DNA of 64,000 nucleotides from an uncultured Planctomycetota bacterium (GCA_900696465.1 CAADGE010000006.1:1-64000); one strand, 5' to 3'. Positions 46,701 to 54,683 are shown, counted from the stretch's first letter. The notes: generated by a model not told the origin, from the letters alone. Numbers and translations are program-made.

Positions 46701-47154
46701 AGGATGGACTCATCGGCGTGCCCCTGCCCCCGATCGTATAGTGTAACGGCTCCCGCCGGCTTTGCCCCGGCATCGTCGGGCTCGACGGGCGGCTCCCGAA
46801 AAGCCAATGGCCGCTGTGAACATTGAACAGATCCGGTGTTCGGCCGGACCAGTTCTTCAACCCGCCGCCACCGTTCGGACCCGTTCCGGTCGGCGAGAGC
46901 ATGACGCCCGAGGAGAGCGCCGCCAGCGCCGAGGCCTCGTCCGGATACTGCTCCGCCCACGACCGCGCCGTCGACAGGTGCGCCGAGACCCGCTGCAGCC
47001 GCTCCAGGTCGCGCGCCATCTGCGACTGAAGCTCGCTCGCCGCACGCGAGAGCGGCGGCAAACCGCCCGACGAAAGTTCCGGATTCGTCTCCGGCACGAT
47101 GCCGCTGTGTCCCTGGGTCGAAGCTCCGGACGAATCGCTTGGTGTTGGGTTCAT
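40750..47154 (-). CDS. Giant membrane-anchored coiled-coil protein with C-terminal polysaccharide-co-polymerase-like region
   Basis: The protein is 2134 residues. A 180-residue low-complexity Ser/Gly/Pro head is followed by roughly 1300 residues of almost unbroken coiled coil, with repeated 11/7-residue patterns such as AAREAEAEKKAQAAI, ARLAEVDRAVSARQAEVD and REEELDARERMLGEREAD. A TM segment near 1555-1577 (VIAGVVSVALGALAALGYMY) leads to PTRTCEVRGLIALQSVDAAA, a short extracytoplasmic beta/helical region, another long helical stretch, and a final TM near 2100-2120 (LGGGVGLMVFLATMFFVPG) with a basic tail. Two TMs bracketing helices resemble Wzz-type chain-length regulators, with the coiled coil in the cytoplasm. 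It begins 135 bases after the FHA gene and is followed by the GT4 gene. Function is unknown. Confidence 0.8.
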   Translation of the reverse strand: MNPTPSDSSGASTQGHSGIVPETNPELSSGGLPPLSRAASELQSQMARDLERLQRVSAHLSTARSWAEQYPDEASALAALSSGVMLSPTGTGPNGGGGLKNWSGRTPDLFNVHSGHWLFGSRPSSPTMPGQSRREPLHYTIGGRGTPMSPSSLPSDYRADSSGAGAPDGTGAGSTIPFPGIKGGASGAGNRGRSASGGTGGSSSAKAEELRRRFARAQAALDERAEKIKAALAKERAQLKAYQTELEARTRELHEATQRRQEELEQDYAARRAAMDAEQAEIQRRWTEIEARQAAIEEANRAFIEQQKQELQKAAGARLEQIERGAMTLQQQLEQKSRELSEREAQLERTLAARRAEIEREASSRLVQIEARQRALADREAEIERMSTERLSQVQRETEALRVQLEVKQQEIARREAQLDASTRGRLETVEREIVQKQAAIEARERAATAREAEAEKKAQAAIDEALRKSESRIAEAEKKAQSLLTDAEKRSQAAISEAEATARARLAEVDRAVSARQAEVDQISAARLAELDKTITSRQAELDKTVASRQAELDARERAWAKKQAELERAAAARLEQIERHAAGFTSKVEAKEKELAEREAVLRHAEQTRLEEIEREAATKHAELEQKYKALADRERSLEKKFKARIAEIDRQLAAREEELDARERMLGEREADQARQAAARLAEIEREATARRSELDQRLQSLTKRVAELDRIAATRLAEVDREIADRRQALENTAQDLSMREVEFRSRQEQFDQERDAKSAELSARAKELAELARVERERIAEEAKSARAQLDELTQKRQAELESLRATLDSREASLSKREQDVRQVVAGIESREAALAKRVTELELREEELTRATAELADRESKYQAWQTRMAETERQIGAARERLAAEQAELERAQAQAREQRTALEARSREIEKAHERLEELRGKITAQDQEQKEREYRIHERLSEAKALEERMKLVGREQELERERLAELAKTHAAQGDELIALKKELLEQRAKLKEAQAAQRVEREALDQEQTAFRIQQAELSDTLVRLEKDREALERQREEVSTEAARLVRQREEVSGREARLREVESEVERAQAELKAQQRSLAEERSCVAAIRSEAEESRAELTRRMTETEELRRQLVEKAERLRERKTKLATDAATVDARLRTLASELEAAKRERALIAQERERVERERRELAIEREEFQHQRAEFKPGVAFSKEVGASLDEEARRLVVREEQLDARAREVEAQRDRIEREQAELDRKRQELEASQRDHREAAEKLEILMHRARDMATQTQSREEMLRQREQQAAARAAEMEEAEHRLRGQMEELQERERAIERQAQEIDRLRRQLEEEREARKAEEVRVKADLTRSEEEIERRCRQRLEETESQLEQRLASFEEELRSRRSQLERELSRKREELEREYCRRQESIDETLADERAQLESEIADLRRRQAAIREEQEALRQERAELRARAKAREVAEIEREAYAMIEDESDSTVELEPAAEMDEPPERNRRESTREYDDIVPLEFLDEKDWGAAIPESERVAAGSHRRQNIEAAATGKSLRRPVIAGVVSVALGALAALGYMYTPTRTCEVRGLIALQSVDAAAMTAAEHLDTLLNDPAVLTQASAAAGVDLQQRVRDGQIRIGLAPSGMAIELTAQAGLAEQATTQRWLDLIGGAYQASVGQRASTQAEVQRRLARLQSDRQTLVSELDDEKRSLSQLRSQVDVTADTVDVERARTRKSELKRQVSEALTEIEDAKAALAAFESKPAEEGPIEPDPERLAESYARDDELSQAMAEQRARAMECWGELRRVIGDSQGALESVGVTLEAMIAEVKSQQQIQTNEEIRRELEQLEADLSDYEAQTRQFTSQWDALSGQIARWQEADSPESILELQSRAETLVREYYGKSGVPFSAAAEKADAIGREGSEMTKRRIIQNTLTSLAHDNLEARNNWIVQARQVVPRYNLPLKAACDAIGDLGPRIEKLQGRHREQLASEAAAERSQARRTQHAALRSAVEDATRRHQALSDEFLKIDAVATMDATALANLRLMQEKIRMKEERIASIENNLQATDEEIGRVSQSGKVSIPGSVSYRALDSEVPPVFDPEKRFAAAGLGGGVGLMVFLATMFFVPGRRRMVAAPAAAH

Positions 47155-47288
47155 CAGTTGGCCTTCGTGACTTGCTCACCGGTCTCGACGTCCCGCATCC
47201 GCGATCAACGCCGGCGGGCGTGCGATCCTTTCCATGATCTCTGCCTTCTCAAGTCGCGGCGCCGATTGTCACGGTGCCGCCGCTTCAC

Positions 47289-49871
47289 TTAGTCCGGGTC
47301 CCGTGCGTAGGATTCCTGCCCGGTTTCCGTGGAGCCGTCGGTTCGAATGCCCGCACTCACCGACCGACTGATCTCTTCGAGCCCCTCGCGCAGCGAGGAG
47401 AACTGATCACTCAGCTTCGAAGTCAGCTGTCGACCCGTACTCGACCAGCGCATCGAACGTGACACGCTCGGCCCCGACACCTCACCGAAGTCGGACTTGG
47501 TCTCCGTTGGCCGCTCCCACGGGCTCGGCTCCTGTTCCAGTTGCACGACCGCCCGATGCAGCCCTTCAAGTTCACGTTCCAATTGCGCAAGGTGCCGAAC
47601 ATCTGACACTGGCTTTGTCAAACCTTCGGCGCGATAGGTCGAATCCTTTTCCGTGAACGACCGGGCCGAGAATGCAAAACCGCGGTCCGTACGCCTTCCG
47701 CCAGCCGACAGCGGCCGCGCCGTGTCATGAATCGCCCGGATCCATGAATCCAGCGTCTCCTGTCGCGTCAGCAGTTCCGCTTCGACGTCCGACAGCCGCA
47801 CACTCAGCACCTGTTCCAGCTCCGTCGCCGTGCGCTCAAGCTCGGCCCGGCCCGCCTCCACCAGCGCCGACCGTCGCGACTGAAGCGCCGTCTCTTCTGC
47901 CTTCAGGTTTGACTGCTGCTCAGAGATGAGCTCCTCGATCGCCTTGCGCCGCGCACTGGCCAGACGCGCCAGCTCGCTGGCCTTGCGCTGCAACTCCGCC
48001 TGACGAATCCGCAGCCGATGCCGCTCGCCTTCCAGACCGATCCGCAGTTCCCGAACCCGCTCGTCATGAAGGTCGCCGATTCGCGCCAGACGCTCCGCCT
48101 CCATCGCCAGGTCCTGCTTGATGCGCTCCGCCTCGTTGATCCGTGTCTCGATCGCCGCGGCCTTGCTCTCCAGGCGACGCAGACGAGTCACCAGCGCCTC
48201 GCGCTCTTTCGACAGCGTCAACTTCGCCCGCGTCAGCGTCTGATAGCGCGCCTCGTGCTCCGCCTGTTGAACCTGGTGCTTCTCACGCGAACGCGCCAGC
48301 TCCTCCGCCTGCCGCTCGATCTCGAATTTCTGCGTCTCAAGTCGCGACTCGCTCTCCTGCATCTCCAGACGTTCTTCCCGAACCAGCCGCGCCAGCTCAT
48401 TCACCTGCTCCTGCAACGAAGCGCCGTCCGCATCAATCGGAAGCCCGGCATCCCCGCGCCGCTTGTCGCGCGACGAACCCGTGGCCGACTCCATCACCGC
48501 CCTCACCCGCGCGATCGGGTCTTCCACGTCCTCTGCGGACGTCTCTTCCGCATGCGACCGTGTCGCCCGCGCCGCCTCTAGCAGCCGCCGGGCCTGCGCC
48601 TGAAGCTGCTCCTGACATGATCGCAGCCGGTTGCGCTCCGCATCCAGTTCCTCGCGGAGCTTTCGCGCCCGTTCGTCCAGTGCCTGCTGGGCCGCGACGA
48701 CCCGCTGTCGAAAGTCCGGCGCGACCGACTCCAGTGCGCCGCGACTCTCGTCGATCAGCCGCTGCGCCCGGAGCGACTCCGTCGACCGCGATCCATTTCC
48801 ATCCGACTCGCGCGAATGATCGCCTTTCACGTAGGTCTCCTTCCGGCTCGTACCGGCTCCCGCGCGGCCGCCTGCGTTACCCCAGTTCGCCGCGGATGCC
48901 GCCGATCGTTCGTCGATCTCTTCCACCTCTTCCAGCAGTTCCAGCACGTCCGAGTCGTCCAGCCGCTCGGCGGACTGGCTCTCCCACGTCTCGTCGTTCG
49001 CAGCACCATCCGCACGGCCCATCCGTTCCATCTCCCGGATCAGTTCGCGCGAAGCCGCCTCCTCATCCAGTTCCCCGACATCGTCCGCGAGCGCCGATGC
49101 CTCATCGTGAAGACCGTCGCCGTTCGCCGGAACGCGACCGGCTACCATCCGCTCGGCATCCGACGCGTCATCCGTCACCCGCCAGCCCGTGGCCGTCCGG
49201 CTCGTTCCTCCATAGGGCTCGCCCGCCGCTGAGGCCTCGGTCTCGAAGATCAGATCATGTGTGCCGACTCCGATGGTCTCACCGGCTGCGAGCCGTGACT
49301 CATTCACCCATCGACCCCGCACGCGGACGCTCCGCCGCCCGCGAAGGTCACGCACCATCGGCCCTTCACTCGTCCACACCACGAGGGCGTGCCGTGGAGC
49401 AATCGTGCCGTCACCCAGAACAATATCACACGCCGCATCGCTGCCGATCAGCAGCACCGGGTCTTCGCTGCCCACCGTGCCGATCGTCTGATCTTCTCGC
49501 AGCGAGAACCGCCGCACCGAAGTCACGATCGTCTCTGAGATCGACTCGATCTCCACCGCAAACTCGTACGGGCCGATCGCCAGCGCATCGCCGTCGTCCA
49601 GGCGCGACCACCGCACGAAAGAACCGTTCACCCGCGTACCGCCCGGTGCACCTAGATCACAGACAAAGACGCCGCTGCCCAGCCGCACCAGCACCGCATG
49701 GGCTTCGTCCACCACGCCGGGTGACAGCATGATGTCACTACCCGCACCGGAGCCGATCAACGTCAGCGGCCGCGTCACTTCGTACGGCGCGGTGTCCCCG
49801 CTCGCCGCGTGCACGTCGTTCAGGCGAATCGTGGGATATCCCATCTCTGGCGTTTCTGGCTTGGCGCTCAC
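47289..49871 (-). CDS. Two FHA-like domains plus long coiled coil
   Basis: The protein is about 860 residues. Two FHA-fold segments occupy roughly residues 10-100 (LTLIGSGAGSDIMLSPGVVDEAHAVL, CDLGAPGGTRVNG) and 115-205 (LLIGSDAACDIVLGDGTIAPRHALVV, VRDLRGRRSVRVRGRWVNES). FHA domains bind phosphothreonine, but the usual Ser in the S-x-x-H motif is Asp in the first and Ala/Pro in the second, so binding may be altered. An acidic linker and about 450 residues of coiled coil follow. It is cytoplasmic. GTG 49871 is chosen for its AGAGG nine bases upstream; ATG 49844 begins at MGYPTIRLND. It is upstream of the giant coiled-coil gene and probably its partner. No Ser/Thr kinase is adjacent. Confidence 0.78.
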   Translation of the reverse strand: MSAKPETPEMGYPTIRLNDVHAASGDTAPYEVTRPLTLIGSGAGSDIMLSPGVVDEAHAVLVRLGSGVFVCDLGAPGGTRVNGSFVRWSRLDDGDALAIGPYEFAVEIESISETIVTSVRRFSLREDQTIGTVGSEDPVLLIGSDAACDIVLGDGTIAPRHALVVWTSEGPMVRDLRGRRSVRVRGRWVNESRLAAGETIGVGTHDLIFETEASAAGEPYGGTSRTATGWRVTDDASDAERMVAGRVPANGDGLHDEASALADDVGELDEEAASRELIREMERMGRADGAANDETWESQSAERLDDSDVLELLEEVEEIDERSAASAANWGNAGGRAGAGTSRKETYVKGDHSRESDGNGSRSTESLRAQRLIDESRGALESVAPDFRQRVVAAQQALDERARKLREELDAERNRLRSCQEQLQAQARRLLEAARATRSHAEETSAEDVEDPIARVRAVMESATGSSRDKRRGDAGLPIDADGASLQEQVNELARLVREERLEMQESESRLETQKFEIERQAEELARSREKHQVQQAEHEARYQTLTRAKLTLSKEREALVTRLRRLESKAAAIETRINEAERIKQDLAMEAERLARIGDLHDERVRELRIGLEGERHRLRIRQAELQRKASELARLASARRKAIEELISEQQSNLKAEETALQSRRSALVEAGRAELERTATELEQVLSVRLSDVEAELLTRQETLDSWIRAIHDTARPLSAGGRRTDRGFAFSARSFTEKDSTYRAEGLTKPVSDVRHLAQLERELEGLHRAVVQLEQEPSPWERPTETKSDFGEVSGPSVSRSMRWSSTGRQLTSKLSDQFSSLREGLEEISRSVSAGIRTDGSTETGQESYARDPD

Positions 49872-50482
49872 TTCATTGAACCTCTCGTTGCTCCGGTCGC
49901 CGCCCACCCGCCGGCTTTCCGGTCATTTCGACGTCTGTGCACCTTTGCACCTGTCCCTGAAGCGACGATCTGCGCGCCTGCCGGGCCGGCTCAGCAGCCG
50001 GGACCGCGTAGCGCAATCGCAGCCGCGCCGGACATCGGCTCGCCCTGCGACGGCAAGTCGTGTATTCAACGGCCGTTTACGGCCTCGGACGTTACCCCAA
50101 TGCCGATAATACCGTTGAAGATCAACTGCCAACGTCACCGTGCGTCCTTATCGGACGGGCTACTCCCTATATCGGCGTTATCAGTGCTGCTAACGACATT
50201 CTGGCATGATTTCAGGCAGGCATTTCACTCGAGGGCGTGAATCAAACCGGTCCGGGTCGTATCGCAGCGCAAAAACTGCCGCCCCGAAACCCCCCTCTAT
50301 CAGCATAGGACCGACCCGCGCCCCACTCAAGCAGACATGTAATCGCTTCTTCAGTCTTTTCGTCGCATGCAAAGTACGGCCGCAGAGGTCGGCGTCCGCG
50401 CCGGCCGGAGATACACACAGCTACCCGCCCACAAGTGAAGCCACGGACTGGTAATCAGGAAAGTGAATCGGCCCGAGCGACA
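49872..50482. other. Intergenic region of about 600 bases
   Basis: Lies between the FHA gene and the lipoprotein gene. A minus-strand frame of 60 codons at 50190-50372 exists but shows no convincing protein character. The region should carry the promoter of the FHA/coiled-coil/glycosyltransferase set; TTGGCA and TATTAT near 50095-50130 are spaced only 15 apart. Confidence 0.4.
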
Positions 50483-51154
50483 TCACGCCGGCGGCAGATG
50501 AATCTGCCCCACGTGCTGCGTCTCGAACGTCTTGCCGGTCAGAAGTTCCCTGAACCGCACGACAAGGGTGATCTGTCGATTTGCCGGCGGTCGCCCGGCC
50601 AGCCACGGCGCCTTGACCGTAAAGTGCGAGGTCATGAACCGCCCGAACCACGCCGCTCGCGTCGCGTCTGCGTCCAGTTCCACACGCGCCACAAGCTGTT
50701 CGCCCTGCGGGGCGGCCAGGTCGTACGCCTCCAGCACCACGGAACCCGCCGCTTTGATGAGGTCCCCATCCGCGTCGCGCAGCCGAAGATACGCCACCAC
50801 GCCCTCATCGACCCCGTCGCGATTCTCGTCGTACCCCCCCGAAAGGCGCTCCAGCTCGATCCGATCGACGCGCACAAGCCGTGCCAGCCGTTCGTCTCCA
50901 TCGAGCCCGCGAAGCTCTGCAATCATCCGCGCCTGCTGCGAAAGCTCCTCATCCTTCCGTTGAAGCTGCCGGGTCTGTTCCAGCACGCGATCCTCCAGCA
51001 AATGGATCTGCGTGACACGTGAATCAGCGCCCCCTCCACCGTTGCAAGCCCCGAACAGCGCCAATGAAAAGAAAGCAACGGCCGCGCAACTCCTCACGCC
51101 CCGCGAAGGGGCGAACACCAAGCGACACCCGACTTGCACAATACCGCCGCGCAT
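50483..51154 (-). CDS. Predicted lipoprotein with coiled coil
   Basis: The 223-residue protein starts at ATG 51154, which overlaps the clpP stop codon as TGATG, so it is translationally coupled. The N-terminus is basic and then hydrophobic (AAVAFFSLALFGAC); Cys in LFGAC is a likely lipidation site. A coiled-coil segment follows (HLLEDRVLEQTRQLQRKDEE...), then a globular beta-rich domain (GSVVLEAYDLAAPQGEQLVARVEL). I recognise no family. The context of proteolysis genes may be only transcriptional. Confidence 0.7.
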   Translation of the reverse strand: MRGGIVQVGCRLVFAPSRGVRSCAAVAFFSLALFGACNGGGGADSRVTQIHLLEDRVLEQTRQLQRKDEELSQQARMIAELRGLDGDERLARLVRVDRIELERLSGGYDENRDGVDEGVVAYLRLRDADGDLIKAAGSVVLEAYDLAAPQGEQLVARVELDADATRAAWFGRFMTSHFTVKAPWLAGRPPANRQITLVVRFRELLTGKTFETQHVGQIHLPPA

Positions 51155-51789
51155 CAATCATCTTCCGTCACGGGTCGCTTCACGATCTCCGGTTGCCGCT
51201 CCAGCACCCGGTCCACCAGCCCGTAGTCCATCGCCTCGGTCGGGTCGAGCCACAGATTGCGATCGCAATCCTTCTCAATCTTCTTCATGTCCGTTTTCGA
51301 ATGTTTGGCGATGATTCCATAGAGAATCTCCCGCAGACGCAGAATCTCCTGCGCCTCGATCGAGAGGTCCGTGGCCGCGCCCTGAAGCACGCCTCCGATC
51401 AGCGGCTGGTGCAGCAGCACCCGCGAATGCGGCAAAGCATAGCGCTTGCCCGCCGCGCCGCCGCACAGGAGGATCGCCCCCATGCTCGCGGACACGCCGA
51501 TGCAGTACGTCGCCACGTCGCACCGGAGAAACTGCATCGTGTCATAAATCGCCAGGCCCGCAGAGACGCTGCCGCCGGGCGAATTGATGTAAAAGTGAAT
51601 GTCCGCCCGGGGGTCTTCATTCGCCAGAAACAGCATCTGCGCGATGATGACGTTGGCCACTTCATCATCAATGCCGCCGCCCAGAAAGACGATCCGGTCC
51701 TTGAGCAGACGCGAATAAATGTCGTACGACCGCTCGCCCCGGCCGGTCTTCTCGATCACGAATGGTATCAACGTCTGATTATCAGCCAT
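51154..51789 (-). CDS. clpP: ClpP-family serine protease subunit with Asn at the third triad position
   Basis: The 211-residue protein has the ClpP core: [34 protein letters not shown], Ser102 in SASMGAILL and His127 in VLLHQPL. Aligning YGLVD with the E. coli enzyme puts the third residue at position 178 in [19 protein letters not shown], which is Asn where E. coli has Asp171 (ERDRF). It should form a tetradecameric ring with the adjacent paralogue or alone. The order is tig, clpP, clpP, lipoprotein. ATG 51789 gives the normal length. No clpX or clpA is in the window. Confidence 0.9.
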   Translation of the reverse strand: MADNQTLIPFVIEKTGRGERSYDIYSRLLKDRIVFLGGGIDDEVANVIIAQMLFLANEDPRADIHFYINSPGGSVSAGLAIYDTMQFLRCDVATYCIGVSASMGAILLCGGAAGKRYALPHSRVLLHQPLIGGVLQGAATDLSIEAQEILRLREILYGIIAKHSKTDMKKIEKDCDRNLWLDPTEAMDYGLVDRVLERQPEIVKRPVTEDD

Positions 51790-51893
51790 GTGGCACTCCT
51801 GCATTCACCCGTCCATGCGATCCGGCCGCCTTGCCGAATCCCGTGTTTCCTGCTCCGCCGCCAGCCCGCATTGCCGGCTGGCCGTTTCGACGT

Positions 51894-52544
51894 TTACTTC
51901 TTCTTGTCCTTATCACCGGAAGCCACGAGGATCTCATCGACCAGGCCCCACTCCACCGCCTCCTGCGGATTGATGAACTTGTCGCGCTCGGTCTCCTGCT
52001 CGATCTTCTCCATCGACATCCCTGTGTGAAGCGACAGGATCTCCAGCAGCTTCTTCTTGTCGCGAAGAATCTCCTCCGCCTGGATGCGGATATCCTCCGC
52101 CTGCCCGGTGATCCCGCCCCACGGCTGGTGCAGCATGATCTTGCTGTTCGGCAGGGCGTAGCGCTTGCCTTTCGTGCCGGCCGTCAGAATGATCGCCCCG
52201 CCGCTGGCCGCCTGACCGATCGAATACGTCGCGATGTCGCACGTCAGAAAGCGCATCGTGTCGTAGATCGCCAGCGTCTGGTCCACCATCCCGCCGGGAC
52301 AGTTGATGTACAGATGAATGTCCTGGTCCTTCTTGATGCTCTGTAAGTAGAGCAGCCGCATGATGACCAGACTCGCCGTCCGATCGTTAATCGGGCCGGC
52401 CAGAAAGATAATGCGATTCTCCAGAAGCATGTCCTCGATCGACATCTCCCGGATCCGCTGATATGGCGCACCGCCCTGCGCCATCGTGCTGGCCAGGTGC
52501 GGCGGCATCGGCCCCGAATACGGCATCACTCCATCATGCGTCAT
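51894..52544 (-). CDS. clpP: ClpP-family serine protease subunit with intact triad
   Basis: The 216-residue protein has Ser114 (QAASGGAIIL, Gly in place of the usual Met after Ser), His139 (IMLHQPWGG) and Asp188 (ETERDKFINPQEAVEWGLVD). Other ClpP signatures include LLENRIIFLAGPINDRTASLVI and LYINCPGGMVDQTLAIYDTM. A lysine-rich tail ends it. ATG 52544 has GAGGA about eight bases upstream. It is followed on the same strand, after about 100 bases, by the second clpP, and preceded by tig. Proteolysis requires an ATPase (ClpX/ClpA) encoded elsewhere. Confidence 0.93.
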   Translation of the reverse strand: MTHDGVMPYSGPMPPHLASTMAQGGAPYQRIREMSIEDMLLENRIIFLAGPINDRTASLVIMRLLYLQSIKKDQDIHLYINCPGGMVDQTLAIYDTMRFLTCDIATYSIGQAASGGAIILTAGTKGKRYALPNSKIMLHQPWGGITGQAEDIRIQAEEILRDKKKLLEILSLHTGMSMEKIEQETERDKFINPQEAVEWGLVDEILVASGDKDKKK

Positions 52545-52613
52545 TACGTCGTCCTCGCCTCTTTGACTGCGGCCGCGCCGTCGGTCTCGCCGCGGCACGC
52601 GCGCTGCGCGTCC

Positions 52614-54233
52614 CTACTTCGTCTTCTTCTTCGACTCACCCTTCGCGGCCGGCGGCTTCGCTTCCTTTTTCGCTGCCTTGGCCTCCGCGGCCGACTTCTC
52701 CGATTTCTCGGACTTGGCCGTCTCCGCTTTCGGCTTGCCGCCCCGGGCCTTTTCCGTACCCGGCTTCGGAACCTCTGCATCGGTTATCTTCGCCTTCTCC
52801 AGTATTTTGTCGATGCACTTCTCATCGCGAATCTGAAGATACAGCATCTCCAGCCCGTCGTTTCGGGCAAGCTGGTCACGCATCCGGTCGAATCGCTGAT
52901 TATAGGCCCGCGCCATCTCTGCGATTGCGCCGTTGATCTCCTCTTCCGTGACTTCGACTTCAAGCTTCTCCGCGATGTCCTCAAAGATGAAATGCAGCTT
53001 GAGATTCGCCGCTGTTTCCTCACGGGCCACGGTCCGAAGCTCGTCCGCGTGCTTCTCAATCTCCGAAATCGGCACACCCTCACGCTGCAGATCAATCGCC
53101 TTGCGAAGCACCGCACGCTCCGTCTGCCGCGACGACAGCCCTTCAGGCAGTTCGAGCTTGGTGTGTTCCAGCAGATACTTGCGCACCTGGTCCATCATGC
53201 CGCGACGCACCACCTCCCCGATCCGGGCCTCCATCTGACGGCGGACTTCGTCGCGGAATTCCTTCTCGCTGTCGAAGCCCTGCGACGACAGATACTCCTG
53301 ATCCAGCGGCGGCAGTTCCATCCGCTTCAGATCATTGAGCTTCAGCTCGAACTTCGCCGCCTTGCCACGAAGATCCTCCACCTCATAGTCGTCCGGCAGC
53401 GTCCCCTCAAACGTCCGCGACTGGCCCACTTTGGCCCCCTTGAACGTCTTGCCGAAGTCCGCCAGCGTGACACCCTCGATCCGCTGCGGACGCGCCGCAA
53501 CCTGGATGTTCTCCGCCTTCTTGACCTCCTTGCCACCAACGCTCATGACCATGTCGCAGATCATCAGATCGTCGATCTCCACGGCGCCGTCCACCACCGG
53601 TGCCCAGTGCCCGCGCATTGCCCGAATTCGACGCACCTGCTCGTCGATATCTTCCTCCGAAACGCTCAGCACCGGTCGCTCGACAGGCATGCCTTCGAGC
53701 TTCGGCAATTCAAACTCCGGCTTGACTTCCACCTCGCATGAAAACTCGAAATCCCCCTCGTCCGGAAGCTTCAGATGCGAAAGCGCCGTCCGCATGTCCA
53801 CAAGCTGCTCGCGACCGTCGTCGCCGACGGCATCCTTATCCTTCATCTTCACCAGCATCATCGGATCGCCCAGCACCTTGAGGGCCTTCTGGTCGATCGC
53901 CGCGAGATAGGCATTTGAAAGCAGCCGCGTCTGTACCTGCTGGCCGACTTCCGAACCGAAACGCTTCTCCACAAGCCGACGCGGCGCTCGACCACGACGA
54001 AAGCCCGGAATGATCGCCTCCGTGACCAGTTCCTTGTATTCCTTTTCCAGCTCCTCATCGACGCTGGCCCGCGGCACGGTCACCTTGAGCCGTTTGCGCA
54101 AGACTCCTGCTTCAGAGACGGCCACCTTGATGACCTCCTTGAGCCGCTCCTGCACGCTCTCCGGTGTCTCCTCGTCTGCCATCGCCACGGCATCCTCTTC
54201 CCGCTGGCTGCCTGGTATCTCGCTTCGCATCAC
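52614..54233 (-). CDS. tig: Trigger factor
   Basis: A ribosome-bound chaperone and prolyl isomerase. The 539-residue protein has the ribosome-binding signature IIPGFRRGRAPRRLVEKRFG, a FKBP-like middle domain (VEIDDLMICDMVMSVGGKEV, FGKTFKGAKVGQSRTFEG), the C-terminal helical arms and a long Lys/Ala/Glu tail (residues about 490-539) not usual in E. coli Tig. The start is ambiguous: GTG 54233 has AGGAG nine bases upstream, ATG 54230 is next, and ATG 54182 (MADEETPE) is also possible. It is followed by clpP, a common arrangement. Confidence 0.93.
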   Translation of the reverse strand: MMRSEIPGSQREEDAVAMADEETPESVQERLKEVIKVAVSEAGVLRKRLKVTVPRASVDEELEKEYKELVTEAIIPGFRRGRAPRRLVEKRFGSEVGQQVQTRLLSNAYLAAIDQKALKVLGDPMMLVKMKDKDAVGDDGREQLVDMRTALSHLKLPDEGDFEFSCEVEVKPEFELPKLEGMPVERPVLSVSEEDIDEQVRRIRAMRGHWAPVVDGAVEIDDLMICDMVMSVGGKEVKKAENIQVAARPQRIEGVTLADFGKTFKGAKVGQSRTFEGTLPDDYEVEDLRGKAAKFELKLNDLKRMELPPLDQEYLSSQGFDSEKEFRDEVRRQMEARIGEVVRRGMMDQVRKYLLEHTKLELPEGLSSRQTERAVLRKAIDLQREGVPISEIEKHADELRTVAREETAANLKLHFIFEDIAEKLEVEVTEEEINGAIAEMARAYNQRFDRMRDQLARNDGLEMLYLQIRDEKCIDKILEKAKITDAEVPKPGTEKARGGKPKAETAKSEKSEKSAAEAKAAKKEAKPPAAKGESKKKTK

Positions 54234-54611
54234 AGCTCATCTCTCCTTCCGCGTCATCAACTGCCGCCATCCACCGCCGTAGCGGCCGGCGTCCCCGCCG
54301 ACCGACAAACACGAGCGATCCTCACCCGTTGACTGGATGCCATCTGCACGACATCCGCGCAACAAAAAAGCCGGCCAGGCGTCCTGAGCGTCCCGACCGA
54401 CCCATCGTCGATCCCTTCGGCCTCGCCTGCCCGCGGCCTGCGCCTGACCTCTCCGGTCGGTAACCCGCGTGCGGCTCGTTATTTCAGCCCACCGGCCTCC
54501 TGCCCGTGGTACGGTTATCCGGCCTCCAGCCGGTTTTCTGCCTTCAAGTCCCTGCCGCCGGCAAACGGTCGTGAACGGCCGCCCCGCAGCCGACAGCTTC
54601 TTTCCCCTCAC
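54234..54611 (-). other. Intergenic region between tRNA-Gly and tig, with terminator-like hairpin
   Basis: About 380 GC-rich bases without a credible frame. On the minus strand it contains short stems (CCGGC-TGGAG-GCCGG and others) and near 54364-54406 a GC-rich hairpin ending GCCGGC followed by six T. It could be a tRNA-Gly trailer with terminator, or an unannotated structured RNA. It must also contain the tig promoter. Confidence 0.4.
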
Positions 54612-54683
54612 AGCGGGTGATGAGATTCGAACTCACGACATTCACGTTGGCAACGTGACGCTCTACCACTGAGCTACACCCGC
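54612..54683 (-). tRNA. tRNA-Gly (GCC)
   Basis: The acceptor arms GCGGGTG and CACCCGC pair fully, and the discriminator is T. The anticodon stem TCACG/CGTGA encloses the loop TTGCCAA, giving anticodon GCC. The D arm and TTCGAAT T-loop are canonical. CCA is not encoded. Confidence 0.95.

Noticed and set aside
50190-50372. Small gene on the minus strand in the 49.9-50.5 kb gap
   Set aside because: The 60-codon frame has no ribosome-binding site or recognisable motif, and its composition is not distinct from background.
54234-54611. SRP RNA, RNase P RNA or tmRNA
   Set aside because: The signature segments I would expect (GGAAGGAAGCAGCC, GAGGAAAGTC, a tRNA-like end with tag frame) are not there.
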